A program made the translations under genes and the position numbers. From Ophiostoma sp. CBS 140.51 (taxonomy: Eukaryota; Ascomycota; Sordariomycetes; Ophiostomatales; Ophiostomataceae), in NCBI GenBank assembly GCA_029298735.1, contig JANSLP010000083.1, forward strand, positions 48,932 to 112,931: a stretch of DNA of 64,000 nucleotides, read 5' to 3'. This document shows, piece by piece, positions 13,601-25,138 of this stretch (positions are counted from its first letter, which is position 1; the number at the start of each line of letters is the position of its first letter). Below the pieces are notes generated by a model, which did no database searches, was not told the DNA's origin, and worked only from the letters and a program-made list of their open reading frames with translations.

Positions 13601-16600
13601 ATTGGTCCCCTATTTTACCTTTTCTCTTTTCACTCTTGTTTAATGTGTTTCAGATTGTCCCGAGCTGGGCTAGTGCACCTGCTGGGAAACGCACCCGCGC
13701 GTGCCCATCCCAACCTTTTCTTTGTTACTTTCCCCACTGGAGCCAAATACAACGCAACGATGATGCGAACAGAGGCGAAGGACAGTAAGAAAGAGAACCA
13801 AAAAAACCGGTGAGAGGGGACACGCGCGGCAGGATCAAGAAGAGCAAAATTGGCGAACAAGACGAGCATGTGGAAAGGGGGAACAAGCGGACTTTGCTTG
13901 ATGATGGCTTGGCACAACTGCAGTTGTAAGATTACGCAAGAAGCCAACAAACGACAGACTACTGCGGAACAAACAGTGGAACACAGGACGTGAAGCAACA
14001 AGAAGAAAAACACAAGTTCACACAGCTGTCCTCGGCGCTCTGTCCAGCCCTCTGATGGGTGCATCCACAAACTCTGTTTGAAGTCTCTTACACGCGCAGT
14101 CAGAAGACAGCTTCACCACTGGAAACAAGCAACAAAACGCCAAACAGAATGGGCACTTAAAAAACCGGGAACAGAGGGAGAGTGAGAAGAGGATGAGGCG
14201 AGTGAGGGAAGAAGAAAACCGCCGAACACAGCCCCGGTGATTTGCAAGAAATGCAGAAACAACTCTCGTTCCACAGACGGCTGTTTGTTTCTGCTACAGA
14301 GTCGACAGCCGGGTTTCTTTGCCTCTTTGCCACACTTTAGATTCAGGGGACCTCGAGGCTACTGCCAGGGCATTCAGGGACAGGTCGACGCGGACGCGGA
14401 ACCATCTGGAAGGCAAATCTGGAGATCTTCACACCACAAAATCAGGGCACAGAGCAAGACGAGCAGAATATCACAGCCGCAATAGGAGCAAAATAAGGAA
14501 AAGGACAGCGCCAGGGACGCTTCGACGGGCGATCCTGTCCGAGCACCAATGCGCGCTGCTTCTCTCATCTCTTTTCTTTTTTTCCAGTGCTCTGACAAGT
14601 GTTCAGGGCTCAAGGACGACAACAGCGTCAGAGAGTTAAGCTGCCTCCACGTCTGCTCTCAACAAGCCTCCACGCCAAGTTGATTCAAGTCGTGGAACGT
14701 CACGCCCCCGGAAACGACAGGGCCCTCAAATCGTACCTTTAGTCTGGTTTCCACACCGTCCTCGGCCTCGTTTCGTCTTGCTCTCTTCTCGAGACAGCTA
14801 TGTCTTGTATCCTCGCAGGAGGCATCTATTTTGTGTGGACAGACGTACGACGTACAGACATGCTGCGGCCATTCTCGTCCACCAGTCGGTTCACGCGGTT
14901 CTGCCTGCATCTGCTTCAATCTGCGGCTCTTTGCTTTTGGCCCAGGTATCAGGGTATTTGACTTGCGCCCTCCCTCGCTCGCCCTGCTCGAAATTCGAAA
15001 TCACAATTTCGGTTTTCGTCCGCGGTCCGTCTTTTTCTTTTCAACTGCTCGATTTGTCTCTAGCCTTCAAACCTTTTCTCCACATCTTTTTACCTTTTTT
15101 GCTTCCTTTTGATTCGTTTCTTTGCGGTCGCTCATCGAACTCGAAGCCACCCCCACCCCGGCGCAACCTCAAAGCCGGTTTTTTGTCAGTTCCCTCAAAC
15201 AGCACAGCACATCTTTATTTTGTTGGCCTGGCGTGCTTGCATGAACCCTTTTGCTTCAGCGCCTCTCCCTGCAATATCATTTACCAGATCCGGGGCACTC
15301 CGACAGTAACAAACAACAAACGTCCGTGAGAGAATACCACCCTACGACGTCGGTGGAAAGAAACGCGAAACATCGATACAAAGAGAACAAAAGAAGAAGA
15401 CAAAAAAGAGTGTCGTCACTTTCTCTCTCACATCGGTGAAAACGGATGGCCGGGGATCTAATCTCAAACAACAGGGCACGAGATCAAAGAAAGGAAAAAG
15501 AAAAGAAAAAAGAAGTTGAGTACTACAGCCCTTGCTGGGATATCCTTTCCTCCTTCTCCTTTTGTCTCTCATCCTTTTTCTTTTTCTTTTTCTTTTTTTC
15601 CTTTTGGCTTTTCTCTTCTAAACAAACCTCCTTTTAATTAAGTGGTGCGGCCTGCAGGTCAAAGCTCCTCCTCTCAGTGAAAGCCTGAGAGAACGCCCGC
15701 TATTGACCCCGGTTTGAGAAAAAAAAGTGAAGAAGGGAAAAGAAGCGAAAGAAGAGTAAAAAAAGCAGGGCAAAAAGCAGCTGCTCGCCTCTCCACTGCA
15801 CACCCCTGACCAGGACCCTTTCTTTTGCGCGCCAATTCTTCACGATCTTCGCGGTTCTTGTGGAGCAGCGATACACACGCCCTGACGCCAAATCTCTCTT
15901 TTCTGCTTGTTTGTGCGGTCGTGGGCTGCCCGTGGGCAAAGAGTCGTTCCGCGCTGGTCCTGCTTCAGCTTCTGTTTTCCCGGCCGAGCGTCTTTTTTTG
16001 TCTCAAATATCGTCTCTTGGTTTTCTGGGCTCTCGTCATTTTCCCAGGGTACAATTTTGCATCCATTTCACATCACGCACCACATTACCACACTAATGCT
16101 CGAATAGAGTTGTGTACTGGATATTTGGTTCCATCGTGGGGCTAGTGTGTTGCATCGAACGCCCAAGCGTCCTTTTTCTTTTCTTTTCTTCTTTCTTTCC
16201 TCCTGCGCTCGCTTTCACTTCACTCTTATTTACTCTTATTTACTTCCTGCCGGCTCGGCGTGGGCAAGCTCCACCCACAACAGACTCCCCCAAACCAGCC
16301 CAAAAAGGTTGACACGAAACAAACAAAAAAAACCACGCGAGCCTCCTTCGGTCTGGAGTAGCCGGGAACGGTGCATCGTCGTGAGCCCCATCGTGTTGAC
16401 TTGAGCCCTCCCTTTGTCTCGAAAGAGAAATAAAAACAGAAAAAGAAGAGACCAAAGAAAAAAGAGACGAAAGAGACAAGAGGTCTCACCACACACGCAA
16501 GCCTCAGCTTTGAAAGCCACTCCTTGCATCGTTACTTTCTCTTTCCCCTTTTTACGACTTCACTTTGACCCTCTCGAGCCTCTTGCTCGAACGAACCAAC

Positions 16601-16629
16601 ACAGACCAGAGTCACGGTCGCCCGGCACT

Positions 16630-16665
<36 letters not shown>

Positions 16666-17860
16666 GTGAACAGGGTCTGAGGTCGTCTTGTCTGTTTCTC
16701 GCCAGGTGCCCTTGTCTCGCCTTTTCCATATTTTGGTCTCTTGTCTCTCCTCTCGCCGTTACCTTTTCCTTTCTGAGGCTTTTCTCACAATTATTTCTCA
16801 AAACCCTCGACACCTGCGACACCCTCATTGCCTTGTTTTCTCTTCTCACCTTTCCTCGGTTCTCACCATCCATCCCCCCACCACAGGACCGGCAGGCGCA
16901 CACGACAGCTGTCAAGAGTGGGCAACACAACATCAAAACGGAGAAAAAGGAAGGAATAGGAATCCTTCTTGTCCATCACTTCTTCTCGATATCTCCCGTT
17001 TTCTTGACTTTCTTGACTTTCTTCACCTCTTTGCACTTCACTTTCCCTTTTTTCTCGCCTCGCGTGGAGCATGTGACGTCGTTCTCCGTTCCAGCGGGCC
17101 GCCAATCTCAACGCTTGGCCAGGGTTCAAAGGGGATCTGCGAGTATCCTTACCACTCTCTGCGCTGTCTCTGCCTGTCTTTGCCTCTCTTGCTCACCCAC
17201 AGTCTCCCTCTTCGAACAGACCCCCTCATTTTTTTCTTGGGTCTTTCCTTCTTACCTTTCCCTCTTTTTACTCTTTTCCCCTTCCCTTCCCCGAAGATCG
17301 TGGTCTTGTCCAACCTGTCAGATTGTGATGAGCGGAGAGACATCCCGCTGTCACCAACCGTTTGCTACCTGACTAGCATTCCCGCCTTTTTCTTCTTAGG
17401 TTCTTCTTCTTCCACTCCTTCCTGTCAACAGTCCAACAAAAGTCGACCGCGGGCGTTTGACAACCAAATGGTTTCAGACAGTTGACTTTGCTTTTCCTTT
17501 TTCCTACTTGTACTCTTCCTTCCCTTTCTCCCATCACATCTACAAGTACTCAATATCTTCCGACTCATACACCCATATCAGCCCTCTTTCTCTTGGCTCA
17601 AGCCTAGTTCTTGAAGTCACTCTCTATTTTGTTTTCTTTTCTTCATCGATTCCCTGCCTTTGCCATCATCTTTCTCTTGTCGCTCCTTCATCTCTCATTG
17701 TCTCGTTGTATCGAGACAGGCTGGTCCATCATCAACATCACTCTGTCATATACCTACTCTTCTTCTACTTTACGCTCATGACACACTCCTTTCACGTTTT
17801 ATAACATCCTCATTCACACCTCCAGCACCCTCTGGAGACACATATCATATAATTTGTGCC
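10633..17860. other. 7.2-kb intergenic region with CT-rich leader
   Basis: No supported gene. Stretches of the + strand at about 12840-13040, 14780-16260 and 16630-17450 are pyrimidine-rich and probably belong to the promoter and leader of the glycosyltransferase at 17861. A 32-base T run lies at 16633-16664. Long open frames on both strands (for example 12356-13270 minus and 16688-17485 plus) follow from the strand bias and encode low-complexity sequence. Confidence 0.4.
16633..16664 (+). repeat. Homopolymer T tract (32 bases)
   Basis: An uninterrupted run of 32 T on the + strand, about 1.2 kb upstream of the glycosyltransferase start, inside a pyrimidine-rich region. It could be a nucleosome-excluding promoter element, the poly(A) tail of an old retroposed copy on the minus strand, or a slippage microsatellite. 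No flanking target duplication is evident. Confidence 0.9.
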
Positions 17861-19801
17861 ATGCCGCCAACACTCGACCTCTCTCGAACATCACACAAGA
17901 TGATCGTGTCACCACCAAGAATCAACCTGCGGCGTGCCGCCTCATATACCCACGAAAAGGGCCCGCTCTCCTCCACATCATCACGCTTCGGCTTCAACCA
18001 CCTCGTCTTCGCATCACCACCACCATCTCCCGGCCTGCCACAGTTAATACCGCCAAAACGGAGGTCCTCCAACACTCCACGACCCAGCCGCGTGATACGA
18101 GCGGTCATCTACTTTTGCGGACTGGTTTCCGTCTTCTACCTTCTCTTTCTGGCATTATGGGGCGACGCAAGGCAGTCTCGGTCTGTACGAGACGGCCTAT
18201 ATATCTGGCCCAACGACCCGAATCCAAACGAGCCGACGACAAACACCTACGAAATGGTAGCCAAGAGCTCATTACCAGGACACTCAACTCCCGTCATCGT
18301 CAGCGACAAGCACGGCAACCCGAAATGGACCGTGTCCATCCCGCCCAACTCCAACTTCCCGCTCACCGCCAACGAGTACTCGAGCATCTGCGCCAAATGT
18401 GTCGAGGTGGCGAACCGGGTCGACTCTTTGCGCGGCAGCAGTGTCGGCATCAGCAGTATTGATTTGGGTAACTTTGGTGTGATGAACAAGCGGAAGCCCA
18501 AGACTGGCGCCGAGCGGTTAACATCACACGACAGTAACTTCGTCGATGTCCACGAGGCTGAGGTCGCAGGCTACCTCACGGGCAGTGTATCCATTGGCAC
18601 CCTTATGAACCAGCAGGCCAAGGCTGACGACGGCGATATTGTCGGCGAGTCAAGCAACACGTTTGCCGGCAAGCCCGTGTGCGGCCGCAGCCTGACATTT
18701 GTGCTTGCCTCACCTGAAGCTGGCCTCGGCCGCACCATGATGCTGCTATGGATGGCTTATGCCCAGGCACAGACCGAAGGTCGTGGCTTTTTTATCGACG
18801 ACACCCACTGGGCCTACGGCCGCTATGCGCACATCTTTGCGCCGCCACCAGCACCCGCCTGCCGCCCGCCGCTACGCCACGAGATGCTGCCGTGCCCGCG
18901 CCAGGCCCGCCACCTGGTCATGACCATTGATACAGCGGACCAGTTCTTCTTTGCCGACAAGAGCGATGCCGCCATCGGCATTGCCTCCGACCGCACCGAG
19001 CACCTCTTTGACCTGGCCCGCAAAGGCTACGAGGCCCTTTTCCGCCTCAACAATGAAGACGCCAAGCACGTCAAGCAGCGTGTCAAGCAGCTCAAGGCCA
19101 AGACCGTTCTTGAGAAGCGTGGTGACGGCAAGGGAAGTGATGACACTGCGAGCGGTACCATTGTGGGTCTCCATGTCCGTCGTGGTGACCGCCGCCCTGT
19201 CGAGTTCCAGTACCGCGACTCGTACGTGCCGCTCAACCTGTACTCGGACCGCGCCGTCGACCTCATTGCCGATGCAGGCAAGAAGAGCAAGAAGTCGTCT
19301 GCAGCTGCTGGCTCTAGGCCCTCCTCTCTCATGGTGCTCGCATCTGATGACCCTATGGTCTACGAGTCGGACGAGTTCAGCAGTGCCGTGCGTGCCCAGG
19401 AACGTATTCGTTTGGCCAGCAAGGCTGTCGGCCCACCGCCCGAACCGCAACCGGGCGCCTTCCGCAAGTTTGTCGACGAGACGTTTGGTTGGGAGGGCGG
19501 TTTTTTCGCGGCCATGTTCTGGAACCTCGGCGGTGCCGGTGCTGCCTCGGCGCCCCTCCCTGCCTCGTCAGCCGAATGGACACCCGCACCCGCCGAGACG
19601 CTGCGTATCCGCAGCTTGGTGGGCCGTGCCTACATGATGGACCTGGCCGTCCTGGCCGAGGCGAGCGACACCATTGTCTGTGCCGTCAGTGCCACAGGCT
19701 GCCGTCTGCTGGCGGTGATGATGGGCTGGGAGTCGGCCGTCGAAAACGGCCGGTGGATCAACATTGATGGAGACTACGGTTGGTGGGCCGTCGACTTTTG
19801 A
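17861..19801 (+). CDS. Type II membrane glycosyltransferase, GT23/FUT8-like
   Basis: A single exon of 646 residues. A basic, disordered cytoplasmic-type N terminus is followed by one membrane segment at about 78-101, then a lumenal domain, which is the topology of a Golgi type II glycosyltransferase. In the C-terminal half, HVRRGDRRP at 438-446 resembles the HVRR(T/G)D nucleotide-sugar motif of fucosyltransferases such as FUT8 and protein O-fucosyltransferases. A conserved-looking C-terminal block ends in INIDGDYGWWAVDF. I infer a GDP-sugar transferase fold; donor, acceptor and activity are not shown. The frame stays open upstream to 17660, but that part reads as translated CT-rich leader. 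I therefore start at 17861, the ATG that begins MPPTLDL; a start at the methionine of MIVSPP, 20 codons later, is also possible. Confidence 0.6.
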   Translation: MPPTLDLSRTSHKMIVSPPRINLRRAASYTHEKGPLSSTSSRFGFNHLVFASPPPSPGLPQLIPPKRRSSNTPRPSRVIRAVIYFCGLVSVFYLLFLALWGDARQSRSVRDGLYIWPNDPNPNEPTTNTYEMVAKSSLPGHSTPVIVSDKHGNPKWTVSIPPNSNFPLTANEYSSICAKCVEVANRVDSLRGSSVGISSIDLGNFGVMNKRKPKTGAERLTSHDSNFVDVHEAEVAGYLTGSVSIGTLMNQQAKADDGDIVGESSNTFAGKPVCGRSLTFVLASPEAGLGRTMMLLWMAYAQAQTEGRGFFIDDTHWAYGRYAHIFAPPPAPACRPPLRHEMLPCPRQARHLVMTIDTADQFFFADKSDAAIGIASDRTEHLFDLARKGYEALFRLNNEDAKHVKQRVKQLKAKTVLEKRGDGKGSDDTASGTIVGLHVRRGDRRPVEFQYRDSYVPLNLYSDRAVDLIADAGKKSKKSSAAAGSRPSSLMVLASDDPMVYESDEFSSAVRAQERIRLASKAVGPPPEPQPGAFRKFVDETFGWEGGFFAAMFWNLGGAGAASAPLPASSAEWTPAPAETLRIRSLVGRAYMMDLAVLAEASDTIVCAVSATGCRLLAVMMGWESAVENGRWINIDGDYGWWAVDF

Positions 19802-20204
19802 TTGCGGGCTGTCATTTTCTGTCATTCTGTGTCATCAAGACACTTTTGCTTCACATTTTTTTTATGCATCACTCTCTCACACTCATACCCACATTCACTT
19901 GTTTCCTATGTCATATATCATACCTTCGCTTAGCATTGCATATCCCGGTCATGGTCTCTGATTCGTTTTTTATATTACTGTAATTCTTCTTTGGGTCTGA
20001 ATTACATTTTCTGTCCAGTGCGTCATCCCGGAGCAACGGTCTGCCCGGGCGGTTGGGGGAATATCTTTTCAAAAATGAGATCAAAAATAGCTCGCTGCAA
20101 TAATATCATATTCTGCATTATTCAAACATATCAAGTCCGAGAACGGTGTCATCATCTAAAGTGAATCCTGGCAAACCATCGGCATCGGAAGTTATAGTAT
20201 TACT

Positions 20205-20650
20205 CCGTAAACTGTTGACATCGTATTGTAACCAATGGGATATATCCATTCGTACTCGTTCTCATATTACAACGAAGAGGGGGGGGGAGAGAATCGAAGG
20301 ATGAGAATGCATCTTCGATGCATAATGCCAAGCTCTGTATCATCCACATCACGAATCTTGTCAACATGTTGACATCTGAAGCCACCGTAAAGAGTCACCT
20401 ATCAAGCCCTAGCAAAGTGTTGACATAGCATCGCATAGCAAGGCATTGCGCCTTAGTTCATGGGATATCGATATCCCTTCGTACTCGGTCTTTCTTACCA
20501 ACCAAAAAGCGAAGGATGAAGACCATGTTCCAAACGTTATGCCAAATCGAGCAGCATTTACATCTCGAGGCTCGTCAGAAAGTTGGCCCCGCAAGTTCTC
20601 GAACAGCGACGCACAATTCTTATCAAACTGTTGACATCACAACGTCATGC
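20205..20650. repeat. Degenerate tandem repeat, ~205-230 bp period, with palindromes
   Basis: The motif TGTTGACATC or its near match recurs at 20213, 20367, 20418 and 20629. Between these, two units share the ordered blocks GGGATAT (20237 and 20462), TTCGTACTCG (20249 and 20479), CGAAGGATGA, and ATGCCAA after ATAATGCC or GTTATGCC. Each unit holds palindromes: GTCAACATGTTGAC (14 bases, 20360-20373) and GGGATATCGATATCCC (16 bases, 20461-20476). In the first unit the latter position reads GGATATATCC, and a short hairpin TGCATC-TTC-GATGCA follows. An inverted GTCAACA also sits at about 20740. The copies are diverged, so this is an old duplication. Confidence 0.6.
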
Positions 20651-21740
20651 CAAGTTAGGCATCTCTCAAATCCACATTCAATACATCTCTTATTCGTTCC
20701 TGCTTCGTCATGAGGCTCAGCCGCGTGCGGGCATTTATTGTCAACAGTTTTGTTTTTGTTTGTTTTCAGCATGTGAAACCGCATAAAAGAATACGAACAA
20801 GAGATCCCAAGAAAAAGAAAAGGGAAAAGAAAGTGGGAGGAGGAGGCGTCCAAGAAAAATCTCGGGGCGAATGAAGGACAGGGCGTCAATATTGTTGTTG
20901 AGATCACGTGTACCCGTCTGGCAGCGAATACGATTCAAGGCAAAGCAACGAGTCGCGTGTAAGTAGGGGCGGGAATTGCCCTTTCAGGAAAGTGGTGAAA
21001 TTTTAAGTTTTTTGGCTGACAGCAGCGAGGTGGGAGGGATTGTGGCATGGCCGTGCCTGCCGTCTCACTGACGAATGGCAGTCTCCAATTGAAGATCAAA
21101 TGCTGGCCGCCAGAACCGTTCTTTCCTTTGTGATTTTTTTCTTCTCTTTTTCTCTTTTTGGCTTTGACAGGGAAGCTACGAGCGAGGGCAGCTTTGCTCG
21201 AATGTCGTCCGACTTTTTGGCAGGTACGGAGAGCTCCATGTATGTAAGACGAGTTGGCAAACAGAAAGGCAGGAGGGGAGCTTCGAAAAAGGGAAGGAAC
21301 CATTGTTCTCGACTATTCTCTCCTTCTCTTTCCTTCTTACGTACCTGCAGGGAAAGGGCAAATCGCATGTTTTTGTATTGCTTGTCGTTGCTCGATTTGA
21401 AATGGAGGCAGTTGCAATGGATCCTCATAATTATTTGCTTTGCGGGCGACGCGCCGACGAACCACCGCAGAAAAAAAGGGGGGAGAAACGGACCAGTCGA
21501 GGAAAATCTCCTTTTCACAAGCCAACGGAGCAAAAAAACGTCTGATTTTACAGCGCGACAGCGGGCCTACAGTGTGATGCAGCCTCTGTTATGACACGAT
21601 TTTTCAAGGCCTTGTGCAAAAAGAGGTGGTCGCTAGGGATGGGGCAAAATTGGAGAAAGCGAGATTGTACCTTTTTGCGTGCGCTTGGCGCGAGATGGTA
21701 CCTGGTCAGTTTTGCGGATACGAATACGATACGCGTATGT

Positions 21741-21762
21741 GATTGGCTGATCACTGACCACC
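21741..21762 (+). promoter_or_regulatory. Possible CCAAT-box / SRE-like site upstream of CYP51
   Basis: ATTGG (CCAAT on the minus strand) at 21742-21746 is directly followed by TGATCACTGACCACC. The latter loosely resembles the TCAC...CCAC sterol regulatory elements bound by SrbA-type factors, but it is not an exact match. It lies about 500 bases before the CYP51 start. CCAAT-complex and SREBP control of CYP51 is known in Aspergillus; assignment here is inference. Confidence 0.2.
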
Positions 21763-22245
21763 TCAACCATTCCCTGGGGAAGGAGCGTGGGATGGTGCTT
21801 GGAAAGGCCCTGGAGCGGCGCGCACCTTACGAGTACGACCACTAAGAAAAGGGGAGGGAGATTGAACTTTTTTGCCTTTCCCTTCAAAATTTCTGTATGA
21901 TTTTCTCAGACCGCCTTCGCGACAGGGCACCTTGCATAATACGGGTCTGGATACAGGACAACGATCGAACGGCATATTAAGAACGATCTAGCCGCACTTC
22001 TTTTTCTCTCCTCTCCCTCGTTCCCCCCTTTTCGAATTCGACCAATTCGCATCGCCCGATTTCTCAACCGGTCGCGAACGCAAATACAGCAAAGTCAGGG
22101 CCTCACTTTGCCTCCTTTCTCTTCTTGTCTTCTCCTTTTTCTTGGGAAATTGCTGCGCGTCGTGCTTCGAGCCTCGTCCGCCCCCTTTTCGACTTCCGAC
22201 CCTCCTCCCCCTCCTCCGTCGCGAACAACCTCATCTACATCCACA

Positions 22246-23892
22246 ATGGGCGCTCTCCAGGAACTCGCCGGCCCTCTGGTCGAGAAGTATGCAGAGCTCG
22301 GCAAGGGCTCGCAGATCGGTGTCGGCTTCGCTGCCTTCATCGTCGTGTGTGTCGTACTCAACGTGCTGAAGCAGACGCTCTTCAAGAACTCGCATGAGCC
22401 GCCTGTCGTCTTCCACTGGTTCCCTGTTATCGGCAGTACCATCACCTACGGCATGGACCCGCCGCGCTTCTTCCAGGAGAACCGCAAGAAGTACGGCGAT
22501 GTCTTTACGTTCGTGCTGCTCGGCCGCAAGACCACTGTCTGCCTGGGCCCCGCCGGCAACGACTTTGTCCTCAACGGCAAGATCCGCGATGTCAACGCCG
22601 AGGAGATCTACACCGTCCTGACTACGCCCGTGTTCGGCAAGGACGTCGTCTACGACTGCCCCAACGCCAAGCTGATGGAGCAGAAGAAGGTGAGCACGAC
22701 AACTGAATGATTCTCAAATGGGAAACGGCAGCTCTAACACACTTTACAGTTCATGAAGATCGCCCTCACCACCGAGGCTTTCCGCCAATACGTCCCCATC
22801 ATCTCCGACGAGGTCACCAGCTACTTCAAGCGCACCGCCGACTTCAAGGGCCAGTCTGGCACGGTTAACATCCCGCCCAAGATGGCCGAGATTACCATTT
22901 TCACCGCCTCACACGCTCTGCAGGGCAAGGCCATCCGCGAGCAGTTTGACGAGTCCCTGGCCGCTCTCTACCACGATCTCGACATGGGCTTCAGCCCCAT
23001 CAACTTCACCTTCCACTGGGCCCCTCTGCCCTGGAACAACCGCCGCGACCACGCCCAGCGCACTGTTGCCAAGCTCTACATGGACACCATCAAGCGCCGC
23101 CGCGCCAACCCCGAGATCGACGCCCAGGACATGATGTTCCACCTCATGAACTCGACCTACAAGAACGGTGTCCAGGTCCCCGACCACGAGATTGCCCACA
23201 TGATGATTGCCCTGCTCATGGCTGGCCAGCACTCGTCTTCGTCCACCTCGTCTTGGATCATGCTCCTGCTCGCCTCGCGCCCGGACATCATGGAGGACCT
23301 GTACCAGGAGCAGATCAACGCTCTCGGCCCCGACCTGCCGCCCCTGCAGTACGAGGATCTCGCCAAGCTGCCCCTCCACGGCGCCATCATCAAGGAGACT
23401 CTGCGCCTGCACGCCCCGATCCACTCGATTATGCGCGCCGTCAAGCAGCCCCTGCACGTCCCGGGCACCAAGTATGTCATCCCGACCAGCCACGTTCTCA
23501 TGTCTGCCCCCGGTGTTTCGGCTAGCGACCCCGTCTTCTTCCCCAAGCCGGACCTCTGGGACCCCCACCGGTGGGAGGCCGACTCGCCCAACGCGCCCAC
23601 CATGTCACGTGCCCAGAACGAGGAGGAGGAGGAGAAGATTGATTATGGTTATGGCCTCGTCAGCAAGGGCGCCGCGTCGCCCTACCTGCCCTTTGGCGCT
23701 GGCCGCCACCGGTGCATTGGCGAGCAGTTTGCCAACGTGCAGCTGCAGACCATTGTCGCCGAGGTCGTCCGTCTCTTCAAGTTCCGCAACGTCGACGGCA
23801 GCAACAAGGTCATTGGCACCGACTACGCCTCGCTGTTCTCGCGCCCGCTGGAGCCGGCCGTCATCCACTGGGAGCGCCGTGAGAAGGCATAA
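22246..23892 (+). CDS. erg11: Sterol 14-alpha-demethylase, CYP51 (Erg11)
   Basis: Two exons, 22246-22689 and 22750-23892, encode 528 residues, the usual length for fungal CYP51. The 60-nt intron starts GTGAGC, has the branch site CTAAC at 22734-22738 and ends TACAG. The enzyme is an ER-anchored P450 that removes the 14-alpha methyl of lanosterol or eburicol in ergosterol synthesis and is the azole target. An N-terminal membrane anchor at about 25-41 precedes the P450 domain. Visible signatures are YDCPNAKLMEQKKF spanning the exon junction, the I-helix AGQHSSSSTSS, the ExxR motif KETLRL, and the heme loop FGAGRHRCIGE with axial Cys470. The sequence VYTVL-like EEIYTVLTTPVFGKD fits the CYP51B type better than CYP51A. 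The open frame continues upstream to 22108, but the ATG at 22246 (CACAATGGG) gives the expected N terminus. Confidence 0.97.
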
Positions 23893-25138
23893 GCGTGTTG
23901 AAGAGTGGTGCGTGTTAGTTTGGAAAGAGGCTGTTTGGAAAATGGCAAAAGAAACAAGGGGGAGCAGCACTGTTGTCGAAGTCTGCTCCTGCCCGCCATG
24001 CTAATTAATCGACTTCAATTTTTCTGTTATGTACACCCATAGACTTACCGATTTTAATACAAGATCTTATGAAAGCCATAGCAACTGTGTAGTGATGAAG
24101 TCAGGGTCGAAGCCAGGGTCGTTCTTGCCATGTGCCTATGGGCTCCTTCTAGAATACCATCCAATGTCCGTCGTGGAAGGCGCACGCGGTGTTGTTGCGC
24201 AAAGTCGCTCTTTCCACGTTTTGAATGTCAGAAGAGAGAAAAAAGAAACAAGTAGAAAACGATCGTAAAAGGGAAGAACGAAGGGCAGGAGATTTCGGGG
24301 ATTGTGTAATTCACCTGTAAGTCTCAACTCGATGCGCCGGTCAGCCGGGTGGCTCAAAGGCATGGAATCAACAAAATAATAGCGCTTCTCTATCAGAACA
24401 AAAACGCTTGGACCAAACGGCCCGGATTGTCGTTCACTGTCAATACAGTTCGTAATTCATTCCCACAGTTACTTGGCCAAGCCTGCAGCCGGGTCTTGGC
24501 CGTCCCGGATGCCGGGCGACCCGGATGGGGAAAGCGCGATGGGTATGCAGATTGACGGGAAGCTGCGATCCCCCATTTTGCAGTCTTCGTGTGTTGTGCC
24601 TTCCAAATCTTTTCACTGTTTTTCTCGTGTCTCACGACCCGCTCGTTCTTTCCCTCCGTGTGTGTCGTTGCCCTACAGGAGCAAGAGGACAACAGGTTTT
24701 GTCGCTACTTTCCCTCCTCTCACTCTATCTTCCACTCCCTCCTTTTCCCTCTCCTATTCTCTCATTTCCTGTCTTCGTGTTGTCAATCTCCACCACTATC
24801 AACATTCTCCCTCTCCACGGCGCATCAATTGCACAGCTCGACTTGGCAAACAGAGATACGGAGTAACCTTCCAACTCGCTACTCTCAAACACCCCTTGAA
24901 CCATCTGCCCTACAGCAAACCCCTTGTCAAAGCTGCACCACCCCAAATCCGAGAGCTTGAAACAAAGGGATTGTGCGCGTCAGAAGCACACCAAACTCAG
25001 CTGCACAGCACAAAGAGCAGTCAGCTTTTAGCTTCTGACGACTTATAAAAAGAGCTTGGCATCCAAGGTTTCCAGAACCACACATCTCCCCGCAGCTTCC
25101 CTTGTCCTTCAATTCGGCAGCGCAACAATCTTTACATC
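23893..25138. other. Intergenic between CYP51 and the DUF3074 gene
   Basis: No gene supported. The first part should hold the CYP51 3' end. Pyrimidine-rich sequence at about 24590-24800 and a TATA-like element near 25044 precede the next gene. Confidence 0.5.
25044..25050 (+). promoter_or_regulatory. TATA-like box of the DUF3074 gene
   Basis: TATAAAA lies 95 bases upstream of the ATG at 25139, a plausible spacing for a core promoter element with a short leader. Only position and sequence support this. Confidence 0.4.

Larger units (their letters stand above)
19802..22245. other. Intergenic region holding degenerate repeats and the CYP51 promoter
   Basis: No supported gene. The left part (19802-20030) is AT-rich 3' sequence of the glycosyltransferase. 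About 20205-20650 carries a degenerate tandem repeat, annotated separately. The right part leads into CYP51; 21970-22245 is CT-rich and probably its leader. Frames such as 21040-21594 are unrecognisable. Confidence 0.5.

Noticed and set aside
16688..17485. 265-codon + strand frame upstream of the glycosyltransferase
   Set aside because: Translation of CT-rich leader (Ser/Leu/Phe/Pro), no motif.
22909..23568. 219-codon minus-strand frame opposite CYP51
   Set aside because: Antisense shadow of the P450 exon, no recognisable protein.
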